Below are positions 24,103-33,264 of a DNA stretch of 53,899 bases, piece by piece; positions within the stretch are counted from its first letter, which is position 1, and the number at the start of each line of letters is the position of its first letter. Source of the stretch: Chloroflexota bacterium (GTDB lineage Bacteria > Chloroflexota > Anaerolineae > Anaerolineales > VGOW01); NCBI GenBank assembly GCA_016197225.1, contig JACPWC010000060.1, positions 1 through 53,899 on the forward strand. The letters are read 5' to 3'. A program made the position numbers and the translations under genes. The notes beneath the pieces were generated by a model. That model was not told where the DNA came from and searched no databases. It was given only the letters and a program-made list of their open reading frames with translations.

Positions 24103-27100
24103 GAAACGAGGGTACGTCGAAGTAAAGCGCAAGCCAAACCTAATTCTTGAAGAGCTCCTCAAAAATCGCCCGCCGCCGGGCTACCCAACCGCCTTCACTC
24201 GTTTACTCAAACGCCTCAAAAAACTTCTCCGCAAAAGGAAACGTCCCAGACACTTTATGCTCCCACAACCCGCCCCGCTTCCTCCCGCCGACATCCGCAC
24301 TATGCTTGCCAGCTTCGCCGAGAACCTGACGGCCAAAGCCACCGCCGGCGGCCAGCCCGGCATTTACAACCGCGAGGCCGAAGTGAACCAGATTTTGCAG
24401 GCGCTGGCCTCGCCGCTCAAGGGCCGGGTGGCCATCGTAGGCCGGAGCCGGGCCGGCAAAACGGCAGTGGCCCAAATGGTGGCGGCTCGCATCGTGAGCG
24501 GGGAGTGTCCAGCGGAACTGGCAGGCAAGGAAGTGTGGCGCTTCACGCCCAGCAGTCTGCCCGGCCTTTCGGCGCGCGGCGCGTGGCAACTATATTTCGA
24601 TCAGCTCATCACCCAGTGGGCGGCTCACCCGGAGATCATCCTCTTCTTCGATCAGATCAACCGCGCCACCCGCCTCCCCGGAATCCAGGATGAAGAGGGC
24701 GACACCAACGTGGACGTTGCTACCGTGCTGGCCTCGGCCCTCAAGCGCCTCAACGGTTTGTGCCTGGCCGAGGCCGAAGAGAACGCCTGGCGGCGCTTCT
24801 CCGAAACCTACACCGACTACGGCCAGATTTTTCTGCCGGTGTACGTGGACGAATTTGACGTGGCGGCGACGCGGCGGGTGGTGCGTCGCGTGGCCGACGA
24901 CCTGGGCATCCTTCACGGGTTGGCCGTCACCGACGACGCCCTGGAGCAAGCCCTCGACCTCAGCCACCGCTACGCCCTCGACCGCGCCCAGCCCGGCAAG
25001 ACAATTGACCTTCTGCGCGACTCGCTGGCCGTGACCAAAGCCGACGGCGACGCCCAACTTACGGCCGAGCACGTCATCCAGCGCTTCGGCGAGCAGAGCG
25101 GCCTGCCGCGCATGTTGCTCGACGACACAGTGCCCTTCAACGAAGACGAAGTGCTGCGCTACTTCAAGAGCCGGGTGCTGGCCCAGGATCAGGCAGTGGA
25201 GGCGATTGTCCAATCGCTGAGTCTTCTGCGGGCGCGAGTCAACAACCCGTCGCGGCCTATGGGCGTCTTTCTCTTCCTCGGCCCCACCGGAGTCGGCAAG
25301 ACCGAGCTGGCCCGGACCCTGGCCGAGTATCTTTACGGCGAGCGCGAGCGCCTCGTCCGCTTCAACATGGGCGATTACGCCAACCCTTACCAGCACACCG
25401 AACTCTTCGGCAACCCGTACGCCGACCAAATGGTTCACCGTCGCGGCCAACTCACCAACCGCCTCGCCGGCAAAATGTTTTCGGTCATCGTCCTCGACGA
25501 GTTCGAGAAGGCCAACCCGCTCATCTATCAACGCTTTTTGCAGTTGTTCGACGAAGGCCTGCTCATCAACGGCAACGACGAGATCGTCAACCTGCGCAAC
25601 TCGATCTTCATCCTTACCTCCAACTTCGGCGCACAGTTGCTCTACCAGCCTAAGCTAGGCTTCAATCGCGGCGAAACCCCCGAGGCTCGCGAGACGCGCA
25701 TCCTTACCGAAACCGAGCGCTACTTCACGCCCGAGTTCATGAACCGCATTGACGCCGTCTGTATCTTTCACCCCCTCAACCGGGCCGTCATGGCCGACAT
25801 CGCCCGCCGCGAGATCGGCGACCTGCTCCTGCGCGAAGGCCTCACCCGCCGCAAGTTCGAGGCCGACATCGCCGACGAAGTCATCGAGCAGGTGGTGGCG
25901 CTTGGCTACAGCCCCTATTACGGCGCTCGTTATCTCAAACGGCAGATCGAAAAGACGATCACCTACCCGCTCGCCCGCGAGATCAACGCCCTCTCTTCGA
26001 CGATGGCCGGCGGGGCGATTCGACTCTACGTGAAGCATGGCCGGATCGTCTCGGCCTATCTTGCCCCCGATGCTGATCAAACGGTTCAGCCGACGCCTGC
26101 GGTGGAAGCGGCTTCTGCCGCCACCCTGGCCGAAATTCGTGAGGCCCTGCCGGTGCTGGCCGCGCGCGTGGAAGCGTTGGAAGAATTGCACGGCGTGGCC
26201 GAAGCCAGGGCCGAGCGCGAAGCGATCCTGTCCGAAATGGCCGACGTGAGCTTTTGGAACGATCAGGCCTCGGCCCGCCGCAAGCTGGACGCTTATCAAC
26301 GAGCGAGCAGCACCGTAGACTTGTTGAGCAGTCTGCGGCAGGCGTTGGACGGTTTGACCGAGTCGTTTTCCACATCGGCGGCTCCCCCGTCCGAGTCGGT
26401 GATGCGGCAGCACAAGTTCCTGCTGAATGAGCTGCCGCGAGTCGAGTTCACCTCCTGGCTCAGCGGCCCGCACGATCAATGCGGCGCCTATTTGCAGATC
26501 AGCATCAAATCAAAATTGAACGCGGCCCGGCAGTGGATCGTCTCGCTGGCGAAGATGTATCTGGGCTGGGCCAAGAGTCGAGGGCTGGCCGCCAGCGTGC
26601 TGGGCGAGGAGCAATCGCCCGATGGCCGGAACATGACGGTGACGCTCGTCGTCAGCGGCTACGGCGTGTTTGGGCTGTTGCAGGGCGAGACCGGGGCGCA
26701 CCGGCTGGTGCAGACGGTGAAGGCGGGCGGGCAGGAGAGTTTGCAGAGGTTGTCGGCCAGCGTGAGCGTTCTGCCGGAGTGGACGGACGACGAAATGCCG
26801 ACACCGCTTCCGCGCGTGGAGACCAACGTCAAAGAATTGAACCGTAATGGTCTCCTCGTGCCGCGCCTCACGGCTCAGGTGATGGCCCGCCACTTGAACA
26901 GCGAGGGCCGCCTAAGCTTTGCCAGCAACCTGCCGCCCGACGACCTGACCGCCGAGGCAACCCGAATCCTGCAAACCCTCATTCACTTCGAGAGCACCCA
27001 GAACGACACCCGCCCGGCCCCGCCCTCGGGCGGCATCGTGCGCTCGTACTTCCGAAACACCAAAGACAAGGGCGTGCAAGACCACCGCACCGGGCGGCGC

Positions 27101-27181
27101 ACGGTGAAGCTCAAGCAGATTCTCGATGGCGACTTGCAGGAGTTTTTAGATGAGGCGCTCAAACAGCGAAGCGGGAGTTGA
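24101..27181 (+). CDS. Clp/ClpB-type double AAA+ ATPase fused to a degenerate release-factor domain
   Basis: This 1026-residue protein has a basic head (KRLKKLLRKRKRPRHF near 35-50), AAA-1 with P-loop GRSRAGKT (114-121) and Walker B ending Asp184-Gln185, and AAA-2 with GPTGVGKT (394-401) and an intact Asp466-Glu467. Sensor ILTSNFGAQ and the ClpB-type YYGARYLKRQIEKT follow. From about 675 it reads as an RF1/RF2 protein: a PCRF-like helical domain, then GETGAHRLV (His867) and a C terminus (IVRSYF, KDKGVQDHRTG, ILDGDLQEF) like RF2. The SPF stop-reading motif is missing and the catalytic GGQ loop reads near NRNG (914-917). It may act on stalled ribosomes rather than terminate. The ATG overlaps the target duplication of the element upstream. 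Confidence 0.85.
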   Translation: MKRGYVEVKRKPNLILEELLKNRPPPGYPTAFTRLLKRLKKLLRKRKRPRHFMLPQPAPLPPADIRTMLASFAENLTAKATAGGQPGIYNREAEVNQILQALASPLKGRVAIVGRSRAGKTAVAQMVAARIVSGECPAELAGKEVWRFTPSSLPGLSARGAWQLYFDQLITQWAAHPEIILFFDQINRATRLPGIQDEEGDTNVDVATVLASALKRLNGLCLAEAEENAWRRFSETYTDYGQIFLPVYVDEFDVAATRRVVRRVADDLGILHGLAVTDDALEQALDLSHRYALDRAQPGKTIDLLRDSLAVTKADGDAQLTAEHVIQRFGEQSGLPRMLLDDTVPFNEDEVLRYFKSRVLAQDQAVEAIVQSLSLLRARVNNPSRPMGVFLFLGPTGVGKTELARTLAEYLYGERERLVRFNMGDYANPYQHTELFGNPYADQMVHRRGQLTNRLAGKMFSVIVLDEFEKANPLIYQRFLQLFDEGLLINGNDEIVNLRNSIFILTSNFGAQLLYQPKLGFNRGETPEARETRILTETERYFTPEFMNRIDAVCIFHPLNRAVMADIARREIGDLLLREGLTRRKFEADIADEVIEQVVALGYSPYYGARYLKRQIEKTITYPLAREINALSSTMAGGAIRLYVKHGRIVSAYLAPDADQTVQPTPAVEAASAATLAEIREALPVLAARVEALEELHGVAEARAEREAILSEMADVSFWNDQASARRKLDAYQRASSTVDLLSSLRQALDGLTESFSTSAAPPSESVMRQHKFLLNELPRVEFTSWLSGPHDQCGAYLQISIKSKLNAARQWIVSLAKMYLGWAKSRGLAASVLGEEQSPDGRNMTVTLVVSGYGVFGLLQGETGAHRLVQTVKAGGQESLQRLSASVSVLPEWTDDEMPTPLPRVETNVKELNRNGLLVPRLTAQVMARHLNSEGRLSFASNLPPDDLTAEATRILQTLIHFESTQNDTRPAPPSGGIVRSYFRNTKDKGVQDHRTGRRTVKLKQILDGDLQEFLDEALKQRSGS

Positions 27182-28426
27182 TTATTGCTTCACCAACCGA
27201 TACACCGCCCCGCCGTGATCCACCACGTACAACTCCCCGTTCACGTCTTCGCCAAAGGAGCTGATGGTGAAGTCCGTGTTCATGAACACGTTGCGCTCCC
27301 ACGCGCCGTCGGCTTGCGGTGTGAGGCTCCAGATGATGCCGGAGCAGTAGTCGGCGAAGAAGTAGATGCCGCTTAGTTCTGGCAGGGCTGTGCCACGATA
27401 AACGTAGCCGCCTGTCACCGAGCAACCGCCCTCGGCGTGCGAGTATTCAGCAATCGGCGGCACAACCAAATCTGCCGGGCCGTCGGAATAGCGGTGCGTG
27501 CCTTCGAAGATGTTCCAGCCAAAGTTTGGGCCGGGTTCAGCCAGGGCCGAGGCCGCCACCGAGTCAATTTCCTCCCACTCGCCCTGCCCCACATCGCCGA
27601 TGAACAAGTCGCCCGTCAGCCGGTCGAACGAAAAGCGCCAGGGGTTGCGCAAGCCCAGCGCCCAGATCAACGGCTGGGTCGGGTTGGTCTCCACATCCAC
27701 TCGCAACATCTTGCCCAAAAACGAATAGGGGTTCTGGCCGTTGCCTCGCGGGTCGCCCTGGCTGCCGCCGTCGCCCATGCCAACGTAAAGCAAGCCATCG
27801 GGGCCAAAGGCCAGACCGCCGCCGTTGTGATTCACATACGGCTGATCAATCGTGAACAGGATTTCGCCTGAGGCAGGGTCGGCGAGATTCGGATCAGAAG
27901 AGACGGTGTAGCGAGCGATGACAGTGTCACCCAGTGAGTTTGTGTAGTTCACGAAAAACTGGCCGTTCTCGGCATAGTTGGGATGAAAGGCCAGGCCGAG
28001 CAAGCCCTGCTCGTTGGCCCGGTCACTCACAATTGCGTCAATGTCCAGGAACGGCGCGGCCACCAGTTGGCCGTCCACGACGACTCGAACCTGGCCGGAC
28101 TGTTCAAGGATGAAGAGGCGCTCGTCGCCGGCGTGCGTGACCAGGGTTGGGCGATAGAGACCATCGGCGACAAGTTGGAAGTCGCAACACGAGCCGCCAG
28201 GAATTGAGGGCGAGGGCGTTGGCGGGGCGGGCGACGGAACTTCAGGGGGGGCCGTCGTAACAGTGGGCGGCGGTGAAGTCGGGGCAACGGTTGAAGTAGG
28301 GGCAGGTGCTGAGGCGAGAGTCAGGGCCGGGGGAGCCAGAGTCGGCTGAACCGTGGGCGTTGCAACAGGCGAGGCGATGCAGGCGGTCAACAAGATCGCC
28401 ATCAGCAAAAAACGGAGTCGTGGCAT
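27182..28426 (-). CDS. PQQ-type sugar dehydrogenase lipoprotein (GSDH family)
   Basis: This 414-residue protein begins with a lipoprotein signal (LLMAILLTAC) and a Thr/Pro-rich linker (about 25-75), then a six-bladed propeller of the glucose/sorbosone dehydrogenase family. Typical segments are GLLGLAFHPNY, HNGGGLAFGPDGLLYVGMGDGG, GLRNPWRFSFD and FIGDVGQGEWEEID. It would oxidise aldose sugars outside the membrane with PQQ, although many family members have no proven substrate. Its stop codon directly abuts that of the AAA+/release-factor gene, with no intergenic base. Confidence 0.82.
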   Translation of the reverse strand: MPRLRFLLMAILLTACIASPVATPTVQPTLAPPALTLASAPAPTSTVAPTSPPPTVTTAPPEVPSPAPPTPSPSIPGGSCCDFQLVADGLYRPTLVTHAGDERLFILEQSGQVRVVVDGQLVAAPFLDIDAIVSDRANEQGLLGLAFHPNYAENGQFFVNYTNSLGDTVIARYTVSSDPNLADPASGEILFTIDQPYVNHNGGGLAFGPDGLLYVGMGDGGSQGDPRGNGQNPYSFLGKMLRVDVETNPTQPLIWALGLRNPWRFSFDRLTGDLFIGDVGQGEWEEIDSVAASALAEPGPNFGWNIFEGTHRYSDGPADLVVPPIAEYSHAEGGCSVTGGYVYRGTALPELSGIYFFADYCSGIIWSLTPQADGAWERNVFMNTDFTISSFGEDVNGELYVVDHGGAVYRLVKQ

Positions 28427-28437
28427 GAGTCAGGCTC

Positions 28438-29412
28438 CTATAAACTTTTTTTCATCCAAACCAGAGATTGGGTGGCGCGGAAGCCAAGTTCGCGCAGGGG
28501 CGCTTCAGCCTCATTGAACGGGTGGTCGAGCCGCACCGGCCAGCGGCGCTCGTGCAGGCGGCGAATAGCAGTCACCAGCAAGGGGCGTTCGAGGCGGGTC
28601 TGCCAGTCGGGGTGAATGAGGAGATCAATGTGATCGACCGGGCCGAACATGAGGCTGAGGCCGAAGAAGCCGACGAGGCGGCCCGAAGCCGCCTCTACGG
28701 CCACCCAGCGTTCCTCGCGCTGGCCAGAGAGGGCCTGCCCCAGCCGTCGCCAAAACAAGGGCCGCCAGTCCTCGCGGCGCAGAGGGTGCGCCCAGAGAAA
28801 GCCTTCGGGCCGGAACGTGGAGGCCAGTTCAAAGCCGGCCTGCCACTCGGTTGAACGTTCGGGGCGGATTTCGACGCCGGGCGCCGACAGGGGTTGCGGT
28901 TGAAAGCGGCCCACACGTTCCCACACGGTTCGAGCGGTGATAAATTGGAAGTTGAGCGAGTCGTAAAGCTGGCGCGCGCCGGTGTTGTCGTGGTTGACTT
29001 GCAGGAGGGTTTGGGTTGCGCCGTGTTCAGCCGCCAACTGCAGGGCGGCTTCGGTGAGGGCGCGGGCGATGCCGCGCCGGCGGTAGTCGGGGTGGACGGC
29101 GACGTTGGCAACGAGCCAGGCGCGCCGCTCGGCTTCTGAAGGCTGGGTGCTCACATTGCCGACGAGGCGGCCATCTTCCACCCACACAAAGCCGTGTTGC
29201 CAGGCCGGAGCCACTGTGCCCATGATCCACTGCAGGAAGCCGGAGCGCGAGAGCATTTGCATTTCGCGCATGGTGCCGCGTCCGCCGGCGTCCAGCGTTT
29301 CGCCGAAGCACAGTTCCATCAGGGCGGCAACGTGGCCCAGGTCGCGCCGCAGGTCAACCGGGCGAAGCCCTGAGCCGTTTTGCTTTTTGAGTGAAAGTGC
29401 GCCAGCGGCCAT
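28438..29412 (-). CDS. GNAT-family N-acetyltransferase, two-domain
   Basis: This 324-residue protein has an N-terminal GNAT domain with the acetyl-CoA loop VAVHPDYRRRGIARALT and QLYDSLNF, and a C-terminal half that looks like a second, degenerate GNAT domain. The substrate is unknown. The start at 29412 (MAAGALSLKK) is chosen because the upstream in-frame extension reads through a terminator-like hairpin and a palindromic repeat. It follows closely before the PQQ dehydrogenase gene in the same direction, 11 bases apart. Confidence 0.75.
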   Translation of the reverse strand: MAAGALSLKKQNGSGLRPVDLRRDLGHVAALMELCFGETLDAGGRGTMREMQMLSRSGFLQWIMGTVAPAWQHGFVWVEDGRLVGNVSTQPSEAERRAWLVANVAVHPDYRRRGIARALTEAALQLAAEHGATQTLLQVNHDNTGARQLYDSLNFQFITARTVWERVGRFQPQPLSAPGVEIRPERSTEWQAGFELASTFRPEGFLWAHPLRREDWRPLFWRRLGQALSGQREERWVAVEAASGRLVGFFGLSLMFGPVDHIDLLIHPDWQTRLERPLLVTAIRRLHERRWPVRLDHPFNEAEAPLRELGFRATQSLVWMKKSL

Positions 29413-29437
29413 GCCGGATATTTTACCTTTGTGCCGG

Positions 29438-29467
29438 AAAAAAAACCGCCGGACTTTAGTCCAGCGG
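29438..29467 (-). terminator. Rho-independent terminator after sigA
   Basis: On the minus strand CCGCTGGACT and AGTCCGGCGG form a stem with one mismatch around two A, followed by eight T. It lies about 120 bases downstream of the sigA stop, beyond the repeat at 29522-29578. Confidence 0.7.
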
Positions 29468-29521
29468 CAGTCGGCCAACGTAGTATTGCCCCGCAAGAAC
29501 TGCGCTAGCGCGAAGATTATT

Positions 29522-29578
29522 GGACGCAGATGCACGGAGATTTACGCGGATAAAAAATCTCAGCGTTCATCAGCGTCC
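29522..29578. repeat. Palindromic repeat, GACGCAGATGCACGG type, without mobile-element ends
   Basis: GGACGCAGATGCACGGAGAT faces ATCTCAGCGTTCATCAGCGTCC around an A/T centre. It is the same core as in the element at 11293, but here the GGCTCT ends and target duplication are absent. Confidence 0.75.
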
Positions 29579-29585
29579 TAAACCT

Positions 29586-30758
29586 TTAGGTCAGGTAATC
29601 GCGCAGTTGGCGGCTCCGGCGCGGGTGGCGCAGGCGGCGCAGGGCGCGGCCTTCGATCTGGCGGATGCGCTCGCGGGTGAGGCCGAATTTCTGGCCCACT
29701 TCTTCGAGGGTGTAGGCTCGCCCGTTTTGCAGGCCGAAGCGCAGGCGCAGGATTCGGGCTTCGCGCGGCGGGAGCGTGCCCAGCACCTCTTCCACCGTTT
29801 CGCGCAAAAGGTTCTGCTGGGCGCTCTGGGCGGGCGAGAGAGCGTTGTCGTCTTCCACGAACGAGCCAAGCTCGTCGTCTTCGTCTTCGCCCACCGGCTG
29901 TTCGAGCGAGAGCGGTTGCCACGACACCTTCAACATCCATTGCACTTTGCGCGGCTCAACGTCCAACTCGTGGGCAATTTCTTCGGGGGTGGGCTTGCGG
30001 CCCAGGAACTGCTCAAGCTCGCGGGCCACTTTGTAGAGGCGGCGGATGCGGTCGCTCATGTGAACCGGCACGCGGATGGTGCGGCTCTGGTCGGCGATGG
30101 CGCGGGTGATGGTCTGGCGGATCCACCAGGTGGCGTAGGTGCTGAAGCGGAAGCCGAGCCGGTAGTTGAACTTTTCGACGGCCTTCATCAGGCCCAGGTT
30201 GCCTTCCTGAATCAGGTCGAGGAAGGGCACGCCCCGGTTCATGTATTTCTTGGCAATGGCGACCACGAGGCGGGTGTTGGCTTTGATCAGGTGGTCGCGG
30301 GCGGTCTTGCCGTCTTCCACGTGGCCGAGCAGTCGTTCGCGGCTCTTCTGCGCTTTGGCGCTCAATTCTCCCAGGCGGGCGTCGGCATCCAGGCCGCGTT
30401 CCAGGCGCTTGGCCAGGTCTACTTCCTGCTCGGTGGTGAGCAGGGGCACGCGGGCCATTTCTTTGAGATACAAGCCAACGGTGTCGTCGGACGAGATCGC
30501 CGAGAGGTCGAACTCGTCGGCCTGGCCGCGGCGGGTACGCAGTTTTCGCATCACCGCCTGCTTGTCCACCCGCGCCTCTTCCGGGCCGGGCATGAACAGC
30601 ATCAAGTCGGCAAACTGCTCAGGATCGTTGGCGCCGCCGACAAAAGACTCAATCTGCTTGGCCATGCGATGAGCCAGCAAATCGGCTTCATCAAGGGGCG
30701 ACCCGGCTCCCCTGGTTTTGGCTTTCGTTTTCTTGGCGCTTTTTCCCTGCTGATTCAT
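29586..30758 (-). CDS. sigA: Primary RNA polymerase sigma factor (RpoD/SigA)
   Basis: This 390-residue sigma-70 has region 1.2 ([17 protein letters not shown]), region 2 with the RpoD core ([22 protein letters not shown] and [10 protein letters not shown]), region 3 ([14 protein letters not shown]) and region 4.2 ([27 protein letters not shown]). It recognises the -35/-10 promoters of housekeeping genes. The start at 30758 has a GAGGAGAGG Shine-Dalgarno. It follows the DUF177 gene by 19 bases in one operon. Confidence 0.92.
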   Translation of the reverse strand: MNQQGKSAKKTKAKTRGAGSPLDEADLLAHRMAKQIESFVGGANDPEQFADLMLFMPGPEEARVDKQAVMRKLRTRRGQADEFDLSAISSDDTVGLYLKEMARVPLLTTEQEVDLAKRLERGLDADARLGELSAKAQKSRERLLGHVEDGKTARDHLIKANTRLVVAIAKKYMNRGVPFLDLIQEGNLGLMKAVEKFNYRLGFRFSTYATWWIRQTITRAIADQSRTIRVPVHMSDRIRRLYKVARELEQFLGRKPTPEEIAHELDVEPRKVQWMLKVSWQPLSLEQPVGEDEDDELGSFVEDDNALSPAQSAQQNLLRETVEEVLGTLPPREARILRLRFGLQNGRAYTLEEVGQKFGLTRERIRQIEGRALRRLRHPRRSRQLRDYLT

Positions 30759-30777
30759 CGGCCTCTCCTCAGTGAAC

Positions 30778-31251
30778 TTACGACTCTTTGTTCTCAAGCA
30801 GTTTTTTCAACACCGCCAGACGCGGGTTGAGGTCATCTTTCTCGCAATTGCAAGAGCCTTCGTTCAAATCCTGGCCACAGGTGGGGCACAGTCCCTTGCA
30901 ATCCGGGCGGCACAGGGGCCGCATGGGCGCAGATAGCAGAAGGTCTTCGCGTAGAACCGGCGCTAAATCCAGAAAGCCGGTTTCGGCAATAACAAATTCG
31001 GCCTTGGAATTAGGCGGAAATTCATAGAGCTGTTTGATCTCAGTTTTGAGGGGCTGATTGACGGTGGTGAGGCAACGAACACACTCGGCTGGCTGTTCAC
31101 CTTTGAAGCGGCCTTCCAAGTAAACTCCCTGGGCAGTGTGGGTGAGGCGCACAGAACCGTGGAAGTTCAGAACATCTAAATCGTCGGCGACTTCGAGAAT
31201 GGGATAATCGAAGTCCATTTTCCGGCTATAGCCGACGTTTTCTTTTAGCAA
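30778..31251 (-). CDS. DUF177 / YceD-family protein
   Basis: This 157-residue protein carries the DUF177 pattern: [12 protein letters not shown] in the centre and a C-terminal Cys cluster [23 protein letters not shown]. In E. coli YceD affects 23S rRNA amount and is usually encoded before rpmF. Here the next gene is sigA and no rpmF is seen. The Cys clusters could hold a metal. A TTGACT-N18-TATACT promoter lies about 95 bases upstream. Confidence 0.82.
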   Translation of the reverse strand: MLKENVGYSRKMDFDYPILEVADDLDVLNFHGSVRLTHTAQGVYLEGRFKGEQPAECVRCLTTVNQPLKTEIKQLYEFPPNSKAEFVIAETGFLDLAPVLREDLLLSAPMRPLCRPDCKGLCPTCGQDLNEGSCNCEKDDLNPRLAVLKKLLENKES

Positions 31252-31345
31252 GAAGCCGACGTTCAGCCGGAGAACGTCTCGTCGTGTCTTATACAGGTTA
31301 GGCTCTCAGGAATCAGGGTTTGCAACTTGTCAATAAGATGCCGCC

Positions 31346-31375
31346 AGTATAGCACTTTGGAATACATCAAGTCAA
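31346..31375 (-). promoter_or_regulatory. Promoter of the DUF177-sigA operon
   Basis: On the minus strand TTGACT (31370-31375) and TATACT (31346-31351) are 18 bases apart, close to the sigma-A consensus. The first start codon is about 95 bases downstream, leaving a leader long enough for regulation; no known leader element was recognised in it. Confidence 0.65.
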
Positions 31376-31488
31376 GGATTCCGTGTAAAATTTATACATA
31401 ATAATAAAGGACAAAGGTCATGCTACACCATATAAAGGCGGATTCACCGTTCATAAACCGGTATTTCCAGACAGGAGTGACATAAAAA

Positions 31489-32106
31489 GTGACGGCTTCC
31501 CCACTTCCAAAACTGCTTATCGCCACCCACAACCCCGGAAAAATAAAAGAATTCGCCGCCATTTTTGATGGGCTGGCCGTCGAGTATTTGACTTTGAACG
31601 ATGCCGGAATCACTGAGGCCATCCCTGAAACTGGCGACACCTACGCCGCCAACGCCCTGCTCAAGGCAACCGCCGCCTGCCGGGCTACCGGACTCCTGAC
31701 CCTGGCCGACGACTCCGGCCTGGAAGTGGATGCTTTGGGTGGCCGCCCCGGCCTGTACGCCGCCCGCTACGCCGGGCCAAACGCCACCAACGCCGACCGC
31801 TGGGCTAAGTTGTTGGGCGAACTAGGGGAAACGCAACAAGCCGGGCGCGCCGCCCGCTTTCGTTGCGCGATCGCGCTGTGCGCGCCGGGCCGCGAACCTG
31901 TGATTGTCGAAGGAGTCTGTGAAGGCCAAATTGCCTTTGCTCCCGCCGGAACCGGTGGCTTTGGCTACGACCCGCTCTTCTACATGCCGGAGTTTGGCTG
32001 TACCATGGCCGAACTTGACGAGGCCATCAAGAATCAGGTCAGCCACCGCGCCCGGGCGGCGCAAAAGGCGAAAGCGGTTATTTTGGAGTGGATGCAATCC
32101 AGCTAA
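31489..32106 (+). CDS. rdgB: Non-canonical purine NTP pyrophosphatase (RdgB/HAM1)
   Basis: This 205-residue enzyme hydrolyses dITP, ITP and XTP to monophosphates, keeping deaminated purines out of DNA and RNA. The family signature THNPGKIKEF is at residue 13, followed by ALLKATAACRATG, LADDSGLEVDALGG and FGYDPLFYMPE, with the C-terminal SHRARAAQKA. The start is GTG at 31489, directly before the conserved N terminus. It is divergent from DUF177. Confidence 0.9.
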   Translation: MTASPLPKLLIATHNPGKIKEFAAIFDGLAVEYLTLNDAGITEAIPETGDTYAANALLKATAACRATGLLTLADDSGLEVDALGGRPGLYAARYAGPNATNADRWAKLLGELGETQQAGRAARFRCAIALCAPGREPVIVEGVCEGQIAFAPAGTGGFGYDPLFYMPEFGCTMAELDEAIKNQVSHRARAAQKAKAVILEWMQSS

Positions 32107-32143
32107 TAAAAAGCGCACCTCCTCCTCCCGCAGAAAGTGCGCT
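32106..32143 (-). terminator. Possible terminator after trxB
   Basis: AGCGCAC and GTGCGCT form a short stem with a purine-rich loop, and in the minus-strand direction it is followed by TTTTTATT. The loop of 18 bases makes it weaker than usual. Confidence 0.45.
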
Positions 32144-32178
32144 CACCCAAACCACCTAACAACCCAACCACCAAGCTT

Positions 32179-33105
32179 CTACTCCACCCCTCGCTCCGCC
32201 AACCACCTCTCCGCCGCAATCGCCGCCTCGCACCCATGCCCGGCTGAGGAGATGGCCTGCTTGAAGATCGGGTCCTGCACCTCGCCGGCGGCGAACACGC
32301 CCGGCACTGAGGTTTGCCGGTTCTTGTCGGTGATCAGGAACTTCTGATCGTCCATCGCCAACTGGCCCTCGAACAGCCTGGTGTTCGGGAAGTGGCCGAC
32401 GAACACAAACACGCCGTCCGTCTTCCATTGTTCCACCTGACCGGTCTTCAAGTTCCTGGCCCTCACTTCCTGCACCGCCCCGTTGCCCTTGATTTCCTCC
32501 AGCGCCGTATTCCACACAAACGCCATCTTCTCATTGGCGTTGGCGCGTGACTTCAACAACTCGCCGGCCCGCAGTTGGTCACGGCGGTGAACCACGCGCA
32601 CCCGGCTGGCGTACTTGGTCAGGAACAGCCCTTCCTGCAAAGCCGAGTCGCCGCCGCCCACCACCAGCACATCCTTGTCGCGGAAGAAGAAGCCGTCGCA
32701 GGTGGCGCAATACGACACCCCCCGCCCGATGAACTCGTCTTCGCCCGGAATGCCCAGCCGCCTGGCCGAAGCGCCAGTGGTAATAATCACCGCCTTCGCC
32801 TGATACTCCTGGCTGTAAGTCTTGAGAGTAAACGGCGAGCCTTTGGTGAAGTCCACCTCCGTCACTTCGTTGTACTCAAACCGGGTGCCGAACTTTTCGG
32901 CCTGGGCCTTCATCTTCTCGGTCAGGTCAGGGCCGAGGATGGAATCGAACCCTGGATAATTCTCGACTTCGTTGGTGATGGCGATTTGGCCGCCCAGCTC
33001 GTTGCCGGTGATGAGCAATGGATTGAGGTTGGCGCGGGCGGCGTAGAGCGCCGCCGTCAGCCCCGCCGGGCCGGAACCGATGATAATAAGATTTTCCTGA
33101 ATCAT
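32179..33105 (-). CDS. trxB: Thioredoxin reductase
   Basis: This 308-residue flavoprotein reduces thioredoxin with NADPH. It has the FAD motif GSGPAGLTAALYAARA, the redox-active CATC in YCATCDGFFF, the NADPH motif VVGGGDSALQEG, and FVGHFPNT plus the C-terminal FAAGEVQDP (usually FAAGDV). The start at 33105 (MIQENLIIIG) is canonical. No thioredoxin gene is seen nearby. Confidence 0.92.
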   Translation of the reverse strand: MIQENLIIIGSGPAGLTAALYAARANLNPLLITGNELGGQIAITNEVENYPGFDSILGPDLTEKMKAQAEKFGTRFEYNEVTEVDFTKGSPFTLKTYSQEYQAKAVIITTGASARRLGIPGEDEFIGRGVSYCATCDGFFFRDKDVLVVGGGDSALQEGLFLTKYASRVRVVHRRDQLRAGELLKSRANANEKMAFVWNTALEEIKGNGAVQEVRARNLKTGQVEQWKTDGVFVFVGHFPNTRLFEGQLAMDDQKFLITDKNRQTSVPGVFAAGEVQDPIFKQAISSAGHGCEAAIAAERWLAERGVE

Positions 33106-33201
33106 GCAAACTCCTGACTCATCCGCTCTGGCCGCAATTGAACTGCGGCCAGAACAGTGTGCGATTATGATGGACAGGCCGCATTATGCCACAAACCCAT
33201 T

Positions 33202-33242
33202 AGACGAAAATAAAAAACGGGTAAGCCGTCGCGGCTACCCGT
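33202..33242 (-). terminator. Rho-independent terminator after the HTH gene
   Basis: In the minus direction ACGGGTAGCCG and CGGCTTACCCGT pair with one bulge around CGA, followed by TTTTTTATTTT. It ends transcription coming from the small HTH gene. Confidence 0.8.
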
Positions 33243-33264
33243 CACTTTGATTCCATGACATCCG

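Noticed and set aside
26723-26734. AGGQ in the release-factor-like domain (residues 875-878)
   Set aside because: It falls where RF2 has its SGGR region next to HRLV, far before the catalytic loop, so it is not the GGQ that hydrolyses peptidyl-tRNA. The expected GGQ place reads near NRNG.
29413-29535. Longer start of the GNAT gene at 29535
   Set aside because: The extension reads through the sigA terminator and part of a palindromic repeat, with no domain similarity.
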